Of a DNA stretch of 64,000 bases, positions 28,332 through 37,079 are shown piece after piece. Both the position numbers and the translations under genes were made by a program. Numbering within the stretch: position 1 is the stretch's first letter; each line of letters opens with the position of its first letter. This DNA is from Clostridium sp. KNHs214 (GTDB lineage: Bacteria; Bacillota; Clostridia; Clostridiales; Clostridiaceae): NCBI RefSeq assembly GCF_000744935.1, contig NZ_JQMW01000011.1, positions 1,302,001-1,366,000 of the forward strand. The letters run 5' to 3'. Below the pieces are notes generated by a model. It saw nothing but the letters and a program-made list of their open reading frames with translations. It did not search any database and was not told the DNA's origin.

Positions 28332-28535
28332 ATTGATAAATTTACTTTTATAGCAGTGTTGGCTCATATCTGATACAATTAAACATATAAGAAACAGAAA
28401 ATATATAAAATTATTATCTTATGTGAATAAAATATATAAATTTGATGTATTTTAAACACAGAGTGTATATAATACTGTGGATAAATTTTAGATTAAAAAA
28501 AATATTGTTAATAAATATATAAGGAATGATTAAAA

Positions 28536-29231
28536 ATGAAAACAGATAAGAAAATCATAAAAACTGAATTTATAAGAAGACCTAACAGATTTCAAGCCTA
28601 TGTTTATATAGATGGACGAGAGCAGATGGTGCATGTGCCTAATACAGGTAGGTGTAAAGAGATACTTATACCAGGGACTACCGTGTTACTTAGAGAAGAA
28701 AATAATCCTACAAGAAAGACAAAATATGATCTAATAGCAGGATATAAAGGGAATAAGCTTATAAACATAGACTCACAGATTCCTAATAAAGTAGTAGAGG
28801 AAGCCTTGAAGGAAAAAAGAATAAAGCCTTTAGCAATGTATACAAATGTTCAACGAGAGAAGTTTTTTCAAAATAGCAGATTTGATTTTAAATTAACTGA
28901 TAATAATGGTTATGAATATTATCTAGAAGTGAAAGGCGTAACTTTAGAAGATGAAGGGACTACAAAGTTTCCAGATGCGCCTACAGAAAGAGGAAAGAAA
29001 CATTTACTAGAACTTATAGAAGCTAAGAAGAAGGGTTATGGAGCAGGAGTACTTTTTTTAATTCAAATGGAGGACGTTAAAAGATTTATGCCTAATGAAG
29101 AAATGGATAGAGCATTTTCGGAAGCGGTGAGATTGGCTTATTTTAATGGAGTAGATATATATGCCTATGATTGCGAAGTAGGTGAAGATTTTATAACTTT
29201 AAGGAAAGCTATACCTGTTGAGTTACAATAG
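28536..29231 (+). CDS. sfsA: SfsA family protein
   Basis: A 231-residue member of the sugar fermentation stimulation family. Typical segments are FIRRPNRFQAYV, VHVPNTGRCKEILIPG, an ASRFDF-like NSRFDFKL, YLEVKGVTLE and FPDAPTERGKKHLLEL. The C-terminal part has a nuclease-like fold in relatives, and DNA or nucleic acid binding has been proposed; the exact role is unsettled. Monocistronic, with AAGGAATG upstream of the ATG. Confidence 0.9.
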   Translation: MKTDKKIIKTEFIRRPNRFQAYVYIDGREQMVHVPNTGRCKEILIPGTTVLLREENNPTRKTKYDLIAGYKGNKLINIDSQIPNKVVEEALKEKRIKPLAMYTNVQREKFFQNSRFDFKLTDNNGYEYYLEVKGVTLEDEGTTKFPDAPTERGKKHLLELIEAKKKGYGAGVLFLIQMEDVKRFMPNEEMDRAFSEAVRLAYFNGVDIYAYDCEVGEDFITLRKAIPVELQ

Positions 29232-29354
29232 ATTCTCTAAAGGAGTCTTATCCGTCATTCTAAATTTTACATTTTTATTTTATAACTGCGAAAGTTGAAT
29301 TATTAAATTTAAACATAAGTGATCTATGTATTATATAATGAGGGGGAGAAAAAA

Positions 29355-29894
29355 TTGAAGTTTAAATATTGTCCTTTATGTGGGAGGAAGCTTGAAGAAA
29401 AATATAGTTGGGATGAAGGTGGGGTACCTTATTGTTCCCATGATAATATAATGTATTTCGACACACCTAAGCCTTGTGTAGTAGTAGCTGTTATTAAAGA
29501 CAATCAAATTCTTTTACTTAAACAAAGTTATATATTTAAAAATTCTAAAGTGCTAGTTTCAGGATATGTAACAAATGGTGAAACGGTAGAGGAAACGGTG
29601 CATAGAGAGGTAAAAGAAGAAACGGGTATAGATATAGGAAATATAAAATATTTAGGCAGTAATTATTTAGAATCTAAGGAGATAATTATGCTTACCTATA
29701 TGGCAGAGTATGTAGATGGAGAAATAAATAAGTCCTCAGAAGTTGAATGGGTAGATTGGAGTAATATAGATGATGCTTTATGTGAAATGTCAGAAGATGA
29801 GATAGGAAAAGGAGTAGTTAGAAAGGTATTAAGAGAAATTAAATATCCAGGGGACAGAGCTTATCGCTGTGACAGTGGAAACTGCAAACTATAA
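29355..29894 (+). CDS. Nudix hydrolase with N-terminal zinc ribbon
   Basis: About 179 residues. An N-terminal CPLCGRKL ... PYCSHDN pattern suggests a zinc ribbon as in NADH-pyrophosphatase-like Nudix enzymes. The Nudix box is clear: GETVEETVHREVKEETGI. It should hydrolyse a nucleoside diphosphate linked to another group; the substrate is not predictable. The start TTG at 29355 is preferred because GGGGGAG lies just upstream and the zinc ribbon begins seven codons later. Confidence 0.85.
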   Translation: MKFKYCPLCGRKLEEKYSWDEGGVPYCSHDNIMYFDTPKPCVVVAVIKDNQILLLKQSYIFKNSKVLVSGYVTNGETVEETVHREVKEETGIDIGNIKYLGSNYLESKEIIMLTYMAEYVDGEINKSSEVEWVDWSNIDDALCEMSEDEIGKGVVRKVLREIKYPGDRAYRCDSGNCKL

Positions 29895-29919
29895 GAATAT
29901 TGTGAAGCAAGTGCAATAA

Positions 29920-30153
29920 GAAAAATCTGTCTTTAAGTCCACAATAAATATATTTTATTAGACTGTTCGCAATACGCCAAGAAATTCTAATGTTTTCAAA
30001 TTTCAATCCCCTAAAGCTTTCAAACTCGCTTCTGACGGCGCTCAAACATGAAAGCTTCTTAACGGGTATTGAAATTTGAAAACAAAGAATTTCTAAAGCT
30101 AGCTCAATAGTCTAAGAAAATATATTTATTGTTACCTTAAAGACAGATTTTTC
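29920..30153. repeat. Giant inverted repeat IR1
   Basis: The left arm (29920-30010) and right arm (30064-30153) are imperfect reverse complements over about 90 bases, beginning AAAAATCTGTCTTT and ending AAAGACAGATTTTT. A ~55-base core, itself nearly palindromic (AAGCTTTCA ... TGAAAGCTT), sits between them. No ORF with a ribosome site. Confidence 0.85.
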
Positions 30154-30193
30154 AGTTCATGCATAGGCTATCAGAGGAGGAACACAGCTGAAT

Positions 30194-30635
30194 AAAGGAT
30201 GATTTTCCTCCGCTTCGCTATGGAAAATCTTTAATTTATAAATAGAAAGGCGCTCATAATATTTTTTAGGCGGAGCCTTTCGAAAAGTTATATGGTACCT
30301 ATTAAAATAATAACTAAAATTCAATTGATTTTGCCGTAAGGCAGTTGTTTGTACAAATCAGAATTTGTAATTTAGACCAGGTAAGAGGTATTACTTCTTA
30401 TCTATTACTTATTACTTATCTACAAGTTCTTATTTATCTAACAATTAAAGTTATATATTTTTATATAAATCCTAATCATGCCTACGTATTTAGGCTGGCT
30501 ATCGCCAATAAAAAATTTTTAAGCCCTTAAAGAAAAGCTATAACTACTCCATTTAATGAAACAGTTATAGCTTTTTGTTATCCCATTTATTTAATTAAAG
30601 ATTTTCCGTAACATAGTGGAGGAAAATCATCCTTT
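30194..30635. repeat. 42-bp inverted repeat pair IR2 around about 360 bases
   Basis: Arms 30194-30235 and 30594-30635 read AAAGGATGATTTTCCTCC outward and differ at a few bases in the middle. The enclosed DNA is AT-rich and carries a terminator-like hairpin at 30534-30576. No supported gene is seen inside. Confidence 0.75.
30534..30580. terminator. Terminator-like hairpin inside IR2
   Basis: AAAGCTATAACT pairs with AGTTATAGCTTT across a 17-base loop, followed by T residues. No gene it would serve is seen upstream. Confidence 0.45.
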
Positions 30636-30673
30636 AGTAGGCTTCTCTCTCCAACCATAAACATATTAAACTA

Positions 30674-30904
30674 AAAATCTGATTTTAATGTAGTAATAAA
30701 TGTGTAATTGGGGACTATTGAACTAGCCTTAGAACTTCTTATGTCTCACAGTTAAAGACCCGTTAAGAAGCTTTCATTGTTTGAGCGCCGTAAGAAGCGA
30801 GTTTGAAAGCTTTAGGGGCTTTAACTGTGAGACATTTAGAAGTTCTTGGCGTATTGTGAACAGTCCCAAATTACACATTTATTACGGAATTAAAATCAGA
30901 TTTT
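30674..30904. repeat. Giant inverted repeat IR3
   Basis: Left arm from 30674 (AAAATCTGATTTTAAT) and right arm ending at 30904 are imperfect reverse complements over about 90 bases. The core GTTTGAGCGCCGTAAGAAGC is nearly identical to the IR1 core read on the opposite strand, while most of the arms differ from those of IR1. Confidence 0.85.
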
Positions 30905-30932
30905 CTTCAATGTATTATGTCTCAATATATTC

Positions 30933-31274
30933 TTAATGTTCTCTTACTACTTTAATTTCTAAAATATTGTCTTTATAAGCTATAGATGTTTCATCTGTCA
31001 TCATTCCTACAAGAGTAAGTTCTGAATCCGTATCGTCGTTGCCTGTTAAGTTCCAATAGTATTCTTCTATTTCATGACATCTAGGGGCATTGAGCAGCTT
31101 TTTAGATACTTCTAGTGTGTTATCACTTAAATTTTCTATTTTTGATTTTATATGAATTAACGTTCTATGTTCTTCTGTTTTAACGTCTATTGACATGTCT
31201 TTACCGCCATTACTGTAACAAAAATTCAAAAGTTCACTAACTATTTTTATATTTCGTTGATTGTTGTGTTTCAT
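30933..31274 (-). CDS. 113-residue protein of unknown function
   Basis: I do not recognise this protein with confidence. It starts with a short helical region (IVSELLNFCYSNGGKDMSID) followed by a probable mixed alpha/beta domain; the first part faintly recalls a histidine-kinase-like ATPase N-box, but no full nucleotide-binding motifs are seen. It starts three bases after the DUF1576 gene ends on the same strand, so the two are probably co-translated. It ends against inverted repeat IR3. Confidence 0.65.
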   Translation of the reverse strand: MKHNNQRNIKIVSELLNFCYSNGGKDMSIDVKTEEHRTLIHIKSKIENLSDNTLEVSKKLLNAPRCHEIEEYYWNLTGNDDTDSELTLVGMMTDETSIAYKDNILEIKVVREH

Positions 31275-31277
31275 TTC

Positions 31278-32531
31278 TTATTTATCATCCTTTCTAAAAG
31301 AGGTTATGAGTGGTATTAAAAATATAGCTACAATGCCTCCAGCAAAACCATTATTATAAAGATTTAGCCCACCGTGAAGAAAGCCTGTATTGGCTACTAT
31401 ACATACATGTATAAAACCAGCAGCAATTCCATAAGGCCATCCAAATTGACCAGCAATAGGTGCTAAAGTTGTACTAAATAGCGCGGAGAGAACCATTTGA
31501 GGTGAATTTATTTTCCAAATATTTAATAAAGAACAAAGGGTTGTTCCTAATACTATAGGTATGGTATTTTTAGGATGCTTACCAAAACCACTAAAACCAG
31601 CAACGGTGAATATTCCACCTATAGTAGGACCATTAAGGTCACCGCCTATTATTAGTATATATAGGGTGCATAGTATTCCTAGTATACCCATATTTACAAA
31701 GACAGCACCATCGCCATAAATTATATAAAAGTCAGATATAAGCCTTCCAGACTGTGTACATAATTCTTTGAATTTTTTAAATGAATGATTGTCTAAAGTA
31801 TATCCAATAACGAGCATCGATGTAAAAAATACAAATAGTAATATTGCAAAAAGTAAATTATTGCCTGTAGACCATATTAGTCTTATTCTAAAATCTATTC
31901 CAAAAGCTCTAAGTATAGACATTAGAACGGTGCCTAATAGGCCAGCCGCGAAGCCTGTATTATAAAGATTATATCCTTGATGCAGTTTTAAACAATAGGA
32001 AGTTATGGAGGGCAAAATAAATCCAACAAGAATTCCAAAGCAAATGCCTATAATAAGAGCTCCTACTTGAGAAAAATTAGAAGTATATTTAAACTGAGTT
32101 ACTGTAGGAGAAAGAGTAGTTGCAAATAAAGCAATAAGTACATAATTTAAAAATGGTTCCTTTTGATATTTTGAATACAGCCAGACTCCTAAGAAAATAG
32201 GCCATACATTTAAAATGTTTTTTCCGAAAAAGGCAAAGCCCGTTATAGTGGACAGAGCAGCTATGGTTGAGCCATTAGGTTTGATTCCTACATATACAAG
32301 AATGCCTATACACATAAGTGAAAGTAGAGCCGAATTTACAAAAGTAGCACCTATGCCACCAATTGCAATATAGTCTGTTATAAGTATGTCTGATTCTAGA
32401 ATAATTGACTTTAATCCATTAAATATATTATAGGGAGTGTCTATTATAAAAGCAAATAACATAAAAGCAATATAATAAGCTATTAATATATAATAGGTCT
32501 TAAAAATTTTCCTTTTAACTACATTTTTCAT
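31278..32531 (-). CDS. DUF1576 family membrane protein
   Basis: A 417-residue polytopic membrane protein with about ten to twelve hydrophobic spans. It is made of two similar halves: GFAFFGKNILNVWPIFLGVW in the first answers GFSGFGKHPKNTIPIVLGTT in the second, and LHQGYNLYNTGFAAGLLG answers LHGGLNLYNNGFAGGIVA. The internal repeat suggests a transporter or channel, but no substrate is known for the family. The ATG at 32531 is chosen, with GGGGGA upstream. Confidence 0.82.
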   Translation of the reverse strand: MKNVVKRKIFKTYYILIAYYIAFMLFAFIIDTPYNIFNGLKSIILESDILITDYIAIGGIGATFVNSALLSLMCIGILVYVGIKPNGSTIAALSTITGFAFFGKNILNVWPIFLGVWLYSKYQKEPFLNYVLIALFATTLSPTVTQFKYTSNFSQVGALIIGICFGILVGFILPSITSYCLKLHQGYNLYNTGFAAGLLGTVLMSILRAFGIDFRIRLIWSTGNNLLFAILLFVFFTSMLVIGYTLDNHSFKKFKELCTQSGRLISDFYIIYGDGAVFVNMGILGILCTLYILIIGGDLNGPTIGGIFTVAGFSGFGKHPKNTIPIVLGTTLCSLLNIWKINSPQMVLSALFSTTLAPIAGQFGWPYGIAAGFIHVCIVANTGFLHGGLNLYNNGFAGGIVAIFLIPLITSFRKDDK

Positions 32532-32786
32532 AGGAATCCCCCAATCATATAATAAAGTAATTTTATTATACAATAAATTACTTTAACAGAGTAATAGTTT
32601 TAAAGTATTTAAGGAATTTTCTAGTCTTTAAGTGAAAAAATATAAAAACTATTATATAATTAAAGGTGTTATATATAGTAATATCTCAAAATGATTACAT
32701 TAATACAAAATAAAAAAAGAATCTTTATAAACATTATATTTATAAGAGTTCTTATAAAAATATATTAGAGCAAGAGAGGAATTAAA

Positions 32787-32960
32787 ATGAAGGTTATACC
32801 TAAAAATTGTGAAAGTTGCCCAGAATATATAAAAGGTGAGTGTGATACTTTAACAGATAAGTGTATGTGTAAAAGATGCCCTAGAAATTTACCAGAGTGC
32901 TTAATAACTAGATATTGCAGAGAGACAGAATCTGTATTATCTTATGGAAGGAACAACTAA
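32787..32960 (+). CDS. 57-residue cysteine-rich protein
   Basis: Starts at ATG 32787 with GAGAGGA upstream and ends at TAA 32960. Cysteines lie at residues 8, 11, 19, 27, 29, 32, 39 and 46, giving CESC, CMCKRC and other pairs, so it could bind one or two zinc ions or an Fe-S cluster. No similarity to a named family is recognised. It precedes the M32 carboxypeptidase gene by 78 bases and may share its transcript. Confidence 0.6.
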   Translation: MKVIPKNCESCPEYIKGECDTLTDKCMCKRCPRNLPECLITRYCRETESVLSYGRNN

Positions 32961-33038
32961 ATAATTATAAGCAAATAAATGATTTTTTTTCATTTATATA
33001 TAGAGAAACACAAATATAAATTAGGGGGTTATAATTAT

Positions 33039-34538
33039 ATGGAATTTGAAACAAAGCTTGGAGAATTTAAAGATTATTTAAGAAAAGTTGAATATTTAGG
33101 TTGTGCAACTAGTGTACTATATTGGGATATGAGAGTTTATGTACCTAAGAAAGGAGTTCCATATAGAAGTGAGGTTTTAGGGTATTTATCCGGAGAACTT
33201 TATAAGCTCACTACCAGCAATGAAATGAAAGCATTTTTAGACTATTTTTCTAAATTTGATGATTTAGATACTGTAACTAAAGCCATGGTAGAAGATGCCA
33301 AAAAACAATATGATCAGACTAAAAAAATACCGGAGGATAAATATAAAGAGTATACAATACTTACTTCTAATGCAGAGTCAGCATGGCAAGAGGCAAAGGA
33401 GAAAAATGATTTTTCTATATTTGAGCCTTATTTAGAAAAAATAGTGGAATTTAAAAAAGAATTTATAGAATATTGGGGATATAAAGATAATAAATACGAT
33501 ACTTTGTTAGATTTCTTCGAGCCAGGAATAACAGTTGAGAAGTTAGATGAAGTATTTAAAGAATTAAGAGATGCCATAATAGCATTACTTAACAAAATAA
33601 ATAACAGCAGTGTTAAAGTAGATAAGAATATTTTAACTAAAGAAATAGACATTGTAAGACAGGATAAATTTTCAAAAGAAGTTTTAGAAAAACTAGAATA
33701 TGATTTTGAAGCAGGAAGAGTAGATGAAACAGAGCATCCATTTACTATTGAATTTGGCAACAAGGATGTTAGAATAACAACGCATTACTTTAAAAATAAT
33801 TTTATAAGCGGACTTTTAAGTAACATACATGAAGGTGGTCATGCTATATATGAACAGGACGTACCTGACAGTTTAAGAGCAACAGGATTAGCCTCAGGAG
33901 CATCTATGGGTATACATGAGTCCCAGTCAAGATTTTATGAAAATATTTTAGCCAGAGGAAAAGAATTTTGGAAATACTTCTATCCTATACTTCAAGAAAG
34001 ATTCCCAGAATATAAAGAAGTTCCTTTTGTAGAGTTTTTTAAGGCTATAAATTTAGTAGAACCATCACTTATAAGAACAGAAGCAGATGAACTTACTTAT
34101 AGCCTTCATGTAATAATAAGATATGAAATAGAGAAAATGCTTATAAATGGAAAAATCCAAGTTAAGGACTTGCCAAGAGTTTGGAATGAAAAATATAAGG
34201 AATATTTAGGAGTAGAACCTTCTATTGACTCTGAAGGAGTTCTTCAGGATGTACACTGGGCAGGAGGAGATTTTGGATATTTCCCAAGTTATGCTTTAGG
34301 AAATTTATATGGAGCTCAATTCTTAAATAAGATGAGAGATGATATTAAGGATCTAGATGAGCAAATAGAAAAAGGAAACTTTGGTGTAATTCATAGTTGG
34401 TTAAAGGAAAATGTTCATAAGCATGGAGCTGTATACAAGCCTTCAGAATTGATTAAAATGGTTACAGGTGAAGAATTAACTGCTAAGTACTTTATAGAAT
34501 ATTTAAATAAAAAATATGCTGGAGTATATGATATCTAG
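33039..34538 (+). CDS. M32 family metallocarboxypeptidase (carboxypeptidase Taq type)
   Basis: A 499-residue zinc peptidase, the usual length of the family. The zinc site is IHEGGHAIYEQ (HEGGH near residue 264), with the third ligand Glu in GIHESQSRF about 30 residues later. Conserved segments LSNIHEGGHA, ADELTYSLHVIIRYE and DVHWAGGDFGYFPSYALG are present. It removes C-terminal amino acids from peptides, probably in the cytoplasm since no signal sequence is seen. The ATG at 33039 with GGGGG upstream is preferred over an upstream in-frame start. Confidence 0.93.
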   Translation: MEFETKLGEFKDYLRKVEYLGCATSVLYWDMRVYVPKKGVPYRSEVLGYLSGELYKLTTSNEMKAFLDYFSKFDDLDTVTKAMVEDAKKQYDQTKKIPEDKYKEYTILTSNAESAWQEAKEKNDFSIFEPYLEKIVEFKKEFIEYWGYKDNKYDTLLDFFEPGITVEKLDEVFKELRDAIIALLNKINNSSVKVDKNILTKEIDIVRQDKFSKEVLEKLEYDFEAGRVDETEHPFTIEFGNKDVRITTHYFKNNFISGLLSNIHEGGHAIYEQDVPDSLRATGLASGASMGIHESQSRFYENILARGKEFWKYFYPILQERFPEYKEVPFVEFFKAINLVEPSLIRTEADELTYSLHVIIRYEIEKMLINGKIQVKDLPRVWNEKYKEYLGVEPSIDSEGVLQDVHWAGGDFGYFPSYALGNLYGAQFLNKMRDDIKDLDEQIEKGNFGVIHSWLKENVHKHGAVYKPSELIKMVTGEELTAKYFIEYLNKKYAGVYDI

Positions 34539-34576
34539 AATTGATTTAGATTTTTTGTGAATTTAAGTTAAACTGA

Positions 34577-34637
34577 ATAATAAGAGTTGCCGTTAAATTT
34601 CTTATGGATTTAAAGACAACTCTTATTTTTTATGTAT
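34577..34637 (+). terminator. Terminator after the M32 peptidase
   Basis: AATAAGAGTTG pairs with CAACTCTTATT around a 30-base loop, followed by a T run. Confidence 0.7.
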
Positions 34638-34865
34638 AATAATTAGGCATTATAGAATGAAGCAAATAGGTTTAGTTTAAAAATGGTGATTATATTTTGA
34701 ATTAAATATAGAAAAGATACAAATAATAAGTGTAAATATAGAAAATATAGATGAAAGAGGTACAGGATTTTAAAGTTCTAATGCTAAATACAAAAGAGTG
34801 TTTAAAATTTTGTATATTTGCTGGTCTAATACTTAATGTAAATAGAAGAAAGGAGATTTGTGCTT

Positions 34866-35051
34866 ATGGTTTCTAATGAATTAAAGATGCGCATAGGAGA
34901 AAATTGTCCAGGATATGTTTCAAGAAACACGGGTTTTATGTCTAGTTCTAGTGAATTAGCAGAGAGTTGCAATAATTGTGCTAATTTTGTAAGAGGAAGA
35001 TGCATTAAAGACTTATTTGATAAAGTAAGGGAAGAAATAAGACAAAACTAA
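34866..35051 (+). CDS. Small four-cysteine protein, first of a tandem pair
   Basis: About 61 residues. The pattern NCPGY, then SSSSELAESCNNCANF, then GRCIKDLFDKV gives four cysteines that could bind one zinc ion. The next gene has the same layout (NCPEF ... SMSKSCAKCKHF ... KCDIDVYDKV), so the two are paralogues. I do not know the family function. The ATG at 34866 follows AAAGGAG; a GTG at 34860 is also possible. Confidence 0.65.
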   Translation: MVSNELKMRIGENCPGYVSRNTGFMSSSSELAESCNNCANFVRGRCIKDLFDKVREEIRQN

Positions 35052-35096
35052 ATTCACTAATAAAACTTGAAATACTAATTTATATATAATAAATAG

Positions 35097-35145
35097 AAAG
35101 GAGTGGGGTTAAGTTTTACAAGTTTCTTAACCAGATGTATATATG
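35097..35145 (+). promoter_or_regulatory. Ribosome site separated from its start by a hairpin
   Basis: AAAGGAG (35097-35103) stands 39 bases before the ATG at 35143. Between them GGTTAAG (35107-35113) pairs exactly with CTTAACC (35126-35132). Folding this stem would bring the ribosome site to about 13 bases from the ATG. Confidence 0.5.
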
Positions 35146-35340
35146 ACTGAAATGTCTAATATGTTCGAACTTATGAGTGTGGGAAGTAACTGTCCTGAAT
35201 TTTCTCCAACGGAGGGTGGATTAGTTTCCAGTGTTGGAAGTAGTATGAGCAAAAGCTGCGCGAAGTGTAAACACTTTAAAAATTATAAGTGTGATATCGA
35301 TGTTTATGATAAAGTAGTCGCAGGGTTAGATCAGGCATAG
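35143..35340 (+). CDS. Small four-cysteine protein, second of a tandem pair
   Basis: A 65-residue paralogue of the preceding protein with cysteines in NCPEF, SCAKCKHF and KCDIDVYDK. The start is uncertain: ATG at 35143 or the in-frame ATG at 35152, both distant from AAAGGAG unless an intervening hairpin folds. A strong terminator follows. No function is recognised. Confidence 0.62.
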   Translation: MTEMSNMFELMSVGSNCPEFSPTEGGLVSSVGSSMSKSCAKCKHFKNYKCDIDVYDKVVAGLDQA

Positions 35341-35371
35341 AATTTAAAAAAATTAATGGTAATTTATGCAT

Positions 35372-35404
35372 AATAAAGAAGGTGTAAAATCACCTTCTTT
35401 ATTA
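35372..35404 (+). terminator. Terminator after the small cysteine protein pair
   Basis: AATAAAGAAGGTG pairs perfectly with CACCTTCTTTATT. Confidence 0.85.
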
Positions 35405-35543
35405 TATTTACATGCATTACTTTGAGCTTTTTCAAATGTTGAGAAAATTTAAACAAAGTGATAAAATTTAAATGTGGGATTATATTCAATTTTAACAAAT
35501 GAATGAATAGAAACTGGCATTTGTCAGAATGTGGGGGTTGTAT

Positions 35544-36614
35544 ATGAATAAGAAAAGATTTATGACTGGCTCAGCACAAGTTAAGGAAGAGGTATTGCAG
35601 AAAATGGCTATGCCGTTGGTAGGACATGGCAGCGAAAATGCCTGTGAGCTTCAAGAAAGGGTAGTTTATAAGTTAAAAAGAATATTTAATACGGACGAGG
35701 CTATATTATTGTCTTCATTTTCAGGTAGTGGACTTATGGAAGGTGCTGTACGTTCTTGTACTAGAAAGAGGGCAGCTATTTTTTCTATAGGTAATTTTGG
35801 AAACAGATGGTACGAAATAGCAACAGCTAACAATATACCAGTTGATTTATATGAAATAGAGTGGGGAGGAGCTATTAATGCAGAATTTGTAGATGAAGTT
35901 TTATCCACTGGAAAATATGATTTAATGGCTATAACTCACAATGAGACTTCTACAGGGATTGTTAATCCTATAGAGGAAATGGAAGGTATAATAAAGAAGT
36001 ATCCAGAAATAGTGTGGTGTGTGGATGCAGTAAGTTCTTTTGGTGGTACTAAGATAGAAGTAGATAAGTTAGGTATAGATATTTGTATAACATCTACTGA
36101 AAAAGCATTAGCGCTACCTGCGGGTATGTCCATGTGTTCATTTTCCAGAAAAGCTATAGAAAGAGCAAATAAAATAACTCATAGAGGATATTATTTGGAT
36201 TTACTTAATATATATGAGCACGCTATAAGAAATAAGTGCCAATATCCTTTTACCCCAGCAATATCTTATATGTATGGACTAGATTATCAATTAGATAATA
36301 TAATAAAAGAAGGTTTAGATCACAGATATAAGCGACACGAGGAAATGTCTAAAGTGGTTAAAAACTGGGCAGAAAAGAATTTTGAGATATTTGGAGATAA
36401 GAATCATTTATCTAAAACTATAACAGTTATTAAAAATACTAGAAATGTAAATATAGAAGGGTTAAACAAGAAATTAAAAGAAAGAGGATTTGCTATATCC
36501 AATGGTTATGGCAAGTTGAAAGAAAAGACTTTTGGAATAGGACACATGGGAGATGCCACGGTTCAGGAAGTTCAAGAGCTGTTATCAAATATAGACGATA
36601 TTATAAGAATTTAG
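35544..36614 (+). CDS. Class V aminotransferase (serine-pyruvate / alanine-glyoxylate type)
   Basis: A PLP enzyme of 356 residues. The PLP lysine lies in CITSTEKALALPAGMS near residue 187, the Asp that contacts the ring nitrogen in VWCVDAVSSFGG, and an early GSGLMEGAVRS loop binds phosphate. It resembles purified serine/alanine-glyoxylate or phosphonate-pyruvate aminotransferases; the amino donor is not predictable. The ATG at 35544 with GGGGG upstream is chosen. Single gene with its own terminator. Confidence 0.86.
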   Translation: MNKKRFMTGSAQVKEEVLQKMAMPLVGHGSENACELQERVVYKLKRIFNTDEAILLSSFSGSGLMEGAVRSCTRKRAAIFSIGNFGNRWYEIATANNIPVDLYEIEWGGAINAEFVDEVLSTGKYDLMAITHNETSTGIVNPIEEMEGIIKKYPEIVWCVDAVSSFGGTKIEVDKLGIDICITSTEKALALPAGMSMCSFSRKAIERANKITHRGYYLDLLNIYEHAIRNKCQYPFTPAISYMYGLDYQLDNIIKEGLDHRYKRHEEMSKVVKNWAEKNFEIFGDKNHLSKTITVIKNTRNVNIEGLNKKLKERGFAISNGYGKLKEKTFGIGHMGDATVQEVQELLSNIDDIIRI

Positions 36615-36650
36615 CAAAATAAGTAATTATATTTTAGCTAGAGAATATAA

Positions 36651-36681
36651 AAATATAGGATTATCCAATCCTATATTTTTT
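36651..36681 (+). terminator. Terminator after the aminotransferase
   Basis: AATATAGGATT pairs with AATCCTATATT across a four-base loop, followed by T residues. Confidence 0.85.
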
Positions 36682-36743
36682 ATTATAAAGTACATTGCAT
36701 TATAGAGTACCTAATGTTATAGTATACATGGGAGGTGAAAATA

Positions 36744-37076
36744 ATGGAAATTGATAAAGAGTTATTAAAAGGGTGTATAGATACAATCTTAATGTGCTTG
36801 CTTAATGAAAAACCCATGTATGGTTATGAATTGGCACAAACTGTAAGAAAAGTAAGCGAAGAGAATTTTGAGTTAAAAGAGGGTACGCTGTATTTAGCTT
36901 TAAAAAGACTTGAGAAAAATAATTATGTAGAATCATATTGGTATGATGGACAAAGCGGCGGAGGTAGGCGTAAATATTATAAAAACACAATTAAAGGCAA
37001 AGAATACTTATGTAAAAAGAAGGAAGAATGGGTTTTTTTAAATAATATAATGAATAGATTTTTAGGGGGGATTTAG
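36744..37076 (+). CDS. PadR family transcriptional regulator
   Basis: A 110-residue winged-helix protein with the PadR signature: LKGCIDTILMCLLNEKPMYGYEL at residues 7-29, then EGTLYLALKRLEKNNYVES and SGGGRRKYYKNT. Such regulators usually repress a membrane protein or transporter encoded next to them. The gene for a membrane protein begins three bases after its stop. The ATG at 36744 has GGAGGTGA upstream. Confidence 0.88.
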   Translation: MEIDKELLKGCIDTILMCLLNEKPMYGYELAQTVRKVSEENFELKEGTLYLALKRLEKNNYVESYWYDGQSGGGRRKYYKNTIKGKEYLCKKKEEWVFLNNIMNRFLGGI

Positions 37077-37079
37077 GGT

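Noticed and set aside
29839-30530. Short ORFs inside the inverted-repeat nest
   Set aside because: They follow the palindromic arms, have no ribosome site, and are explained by the repeats.
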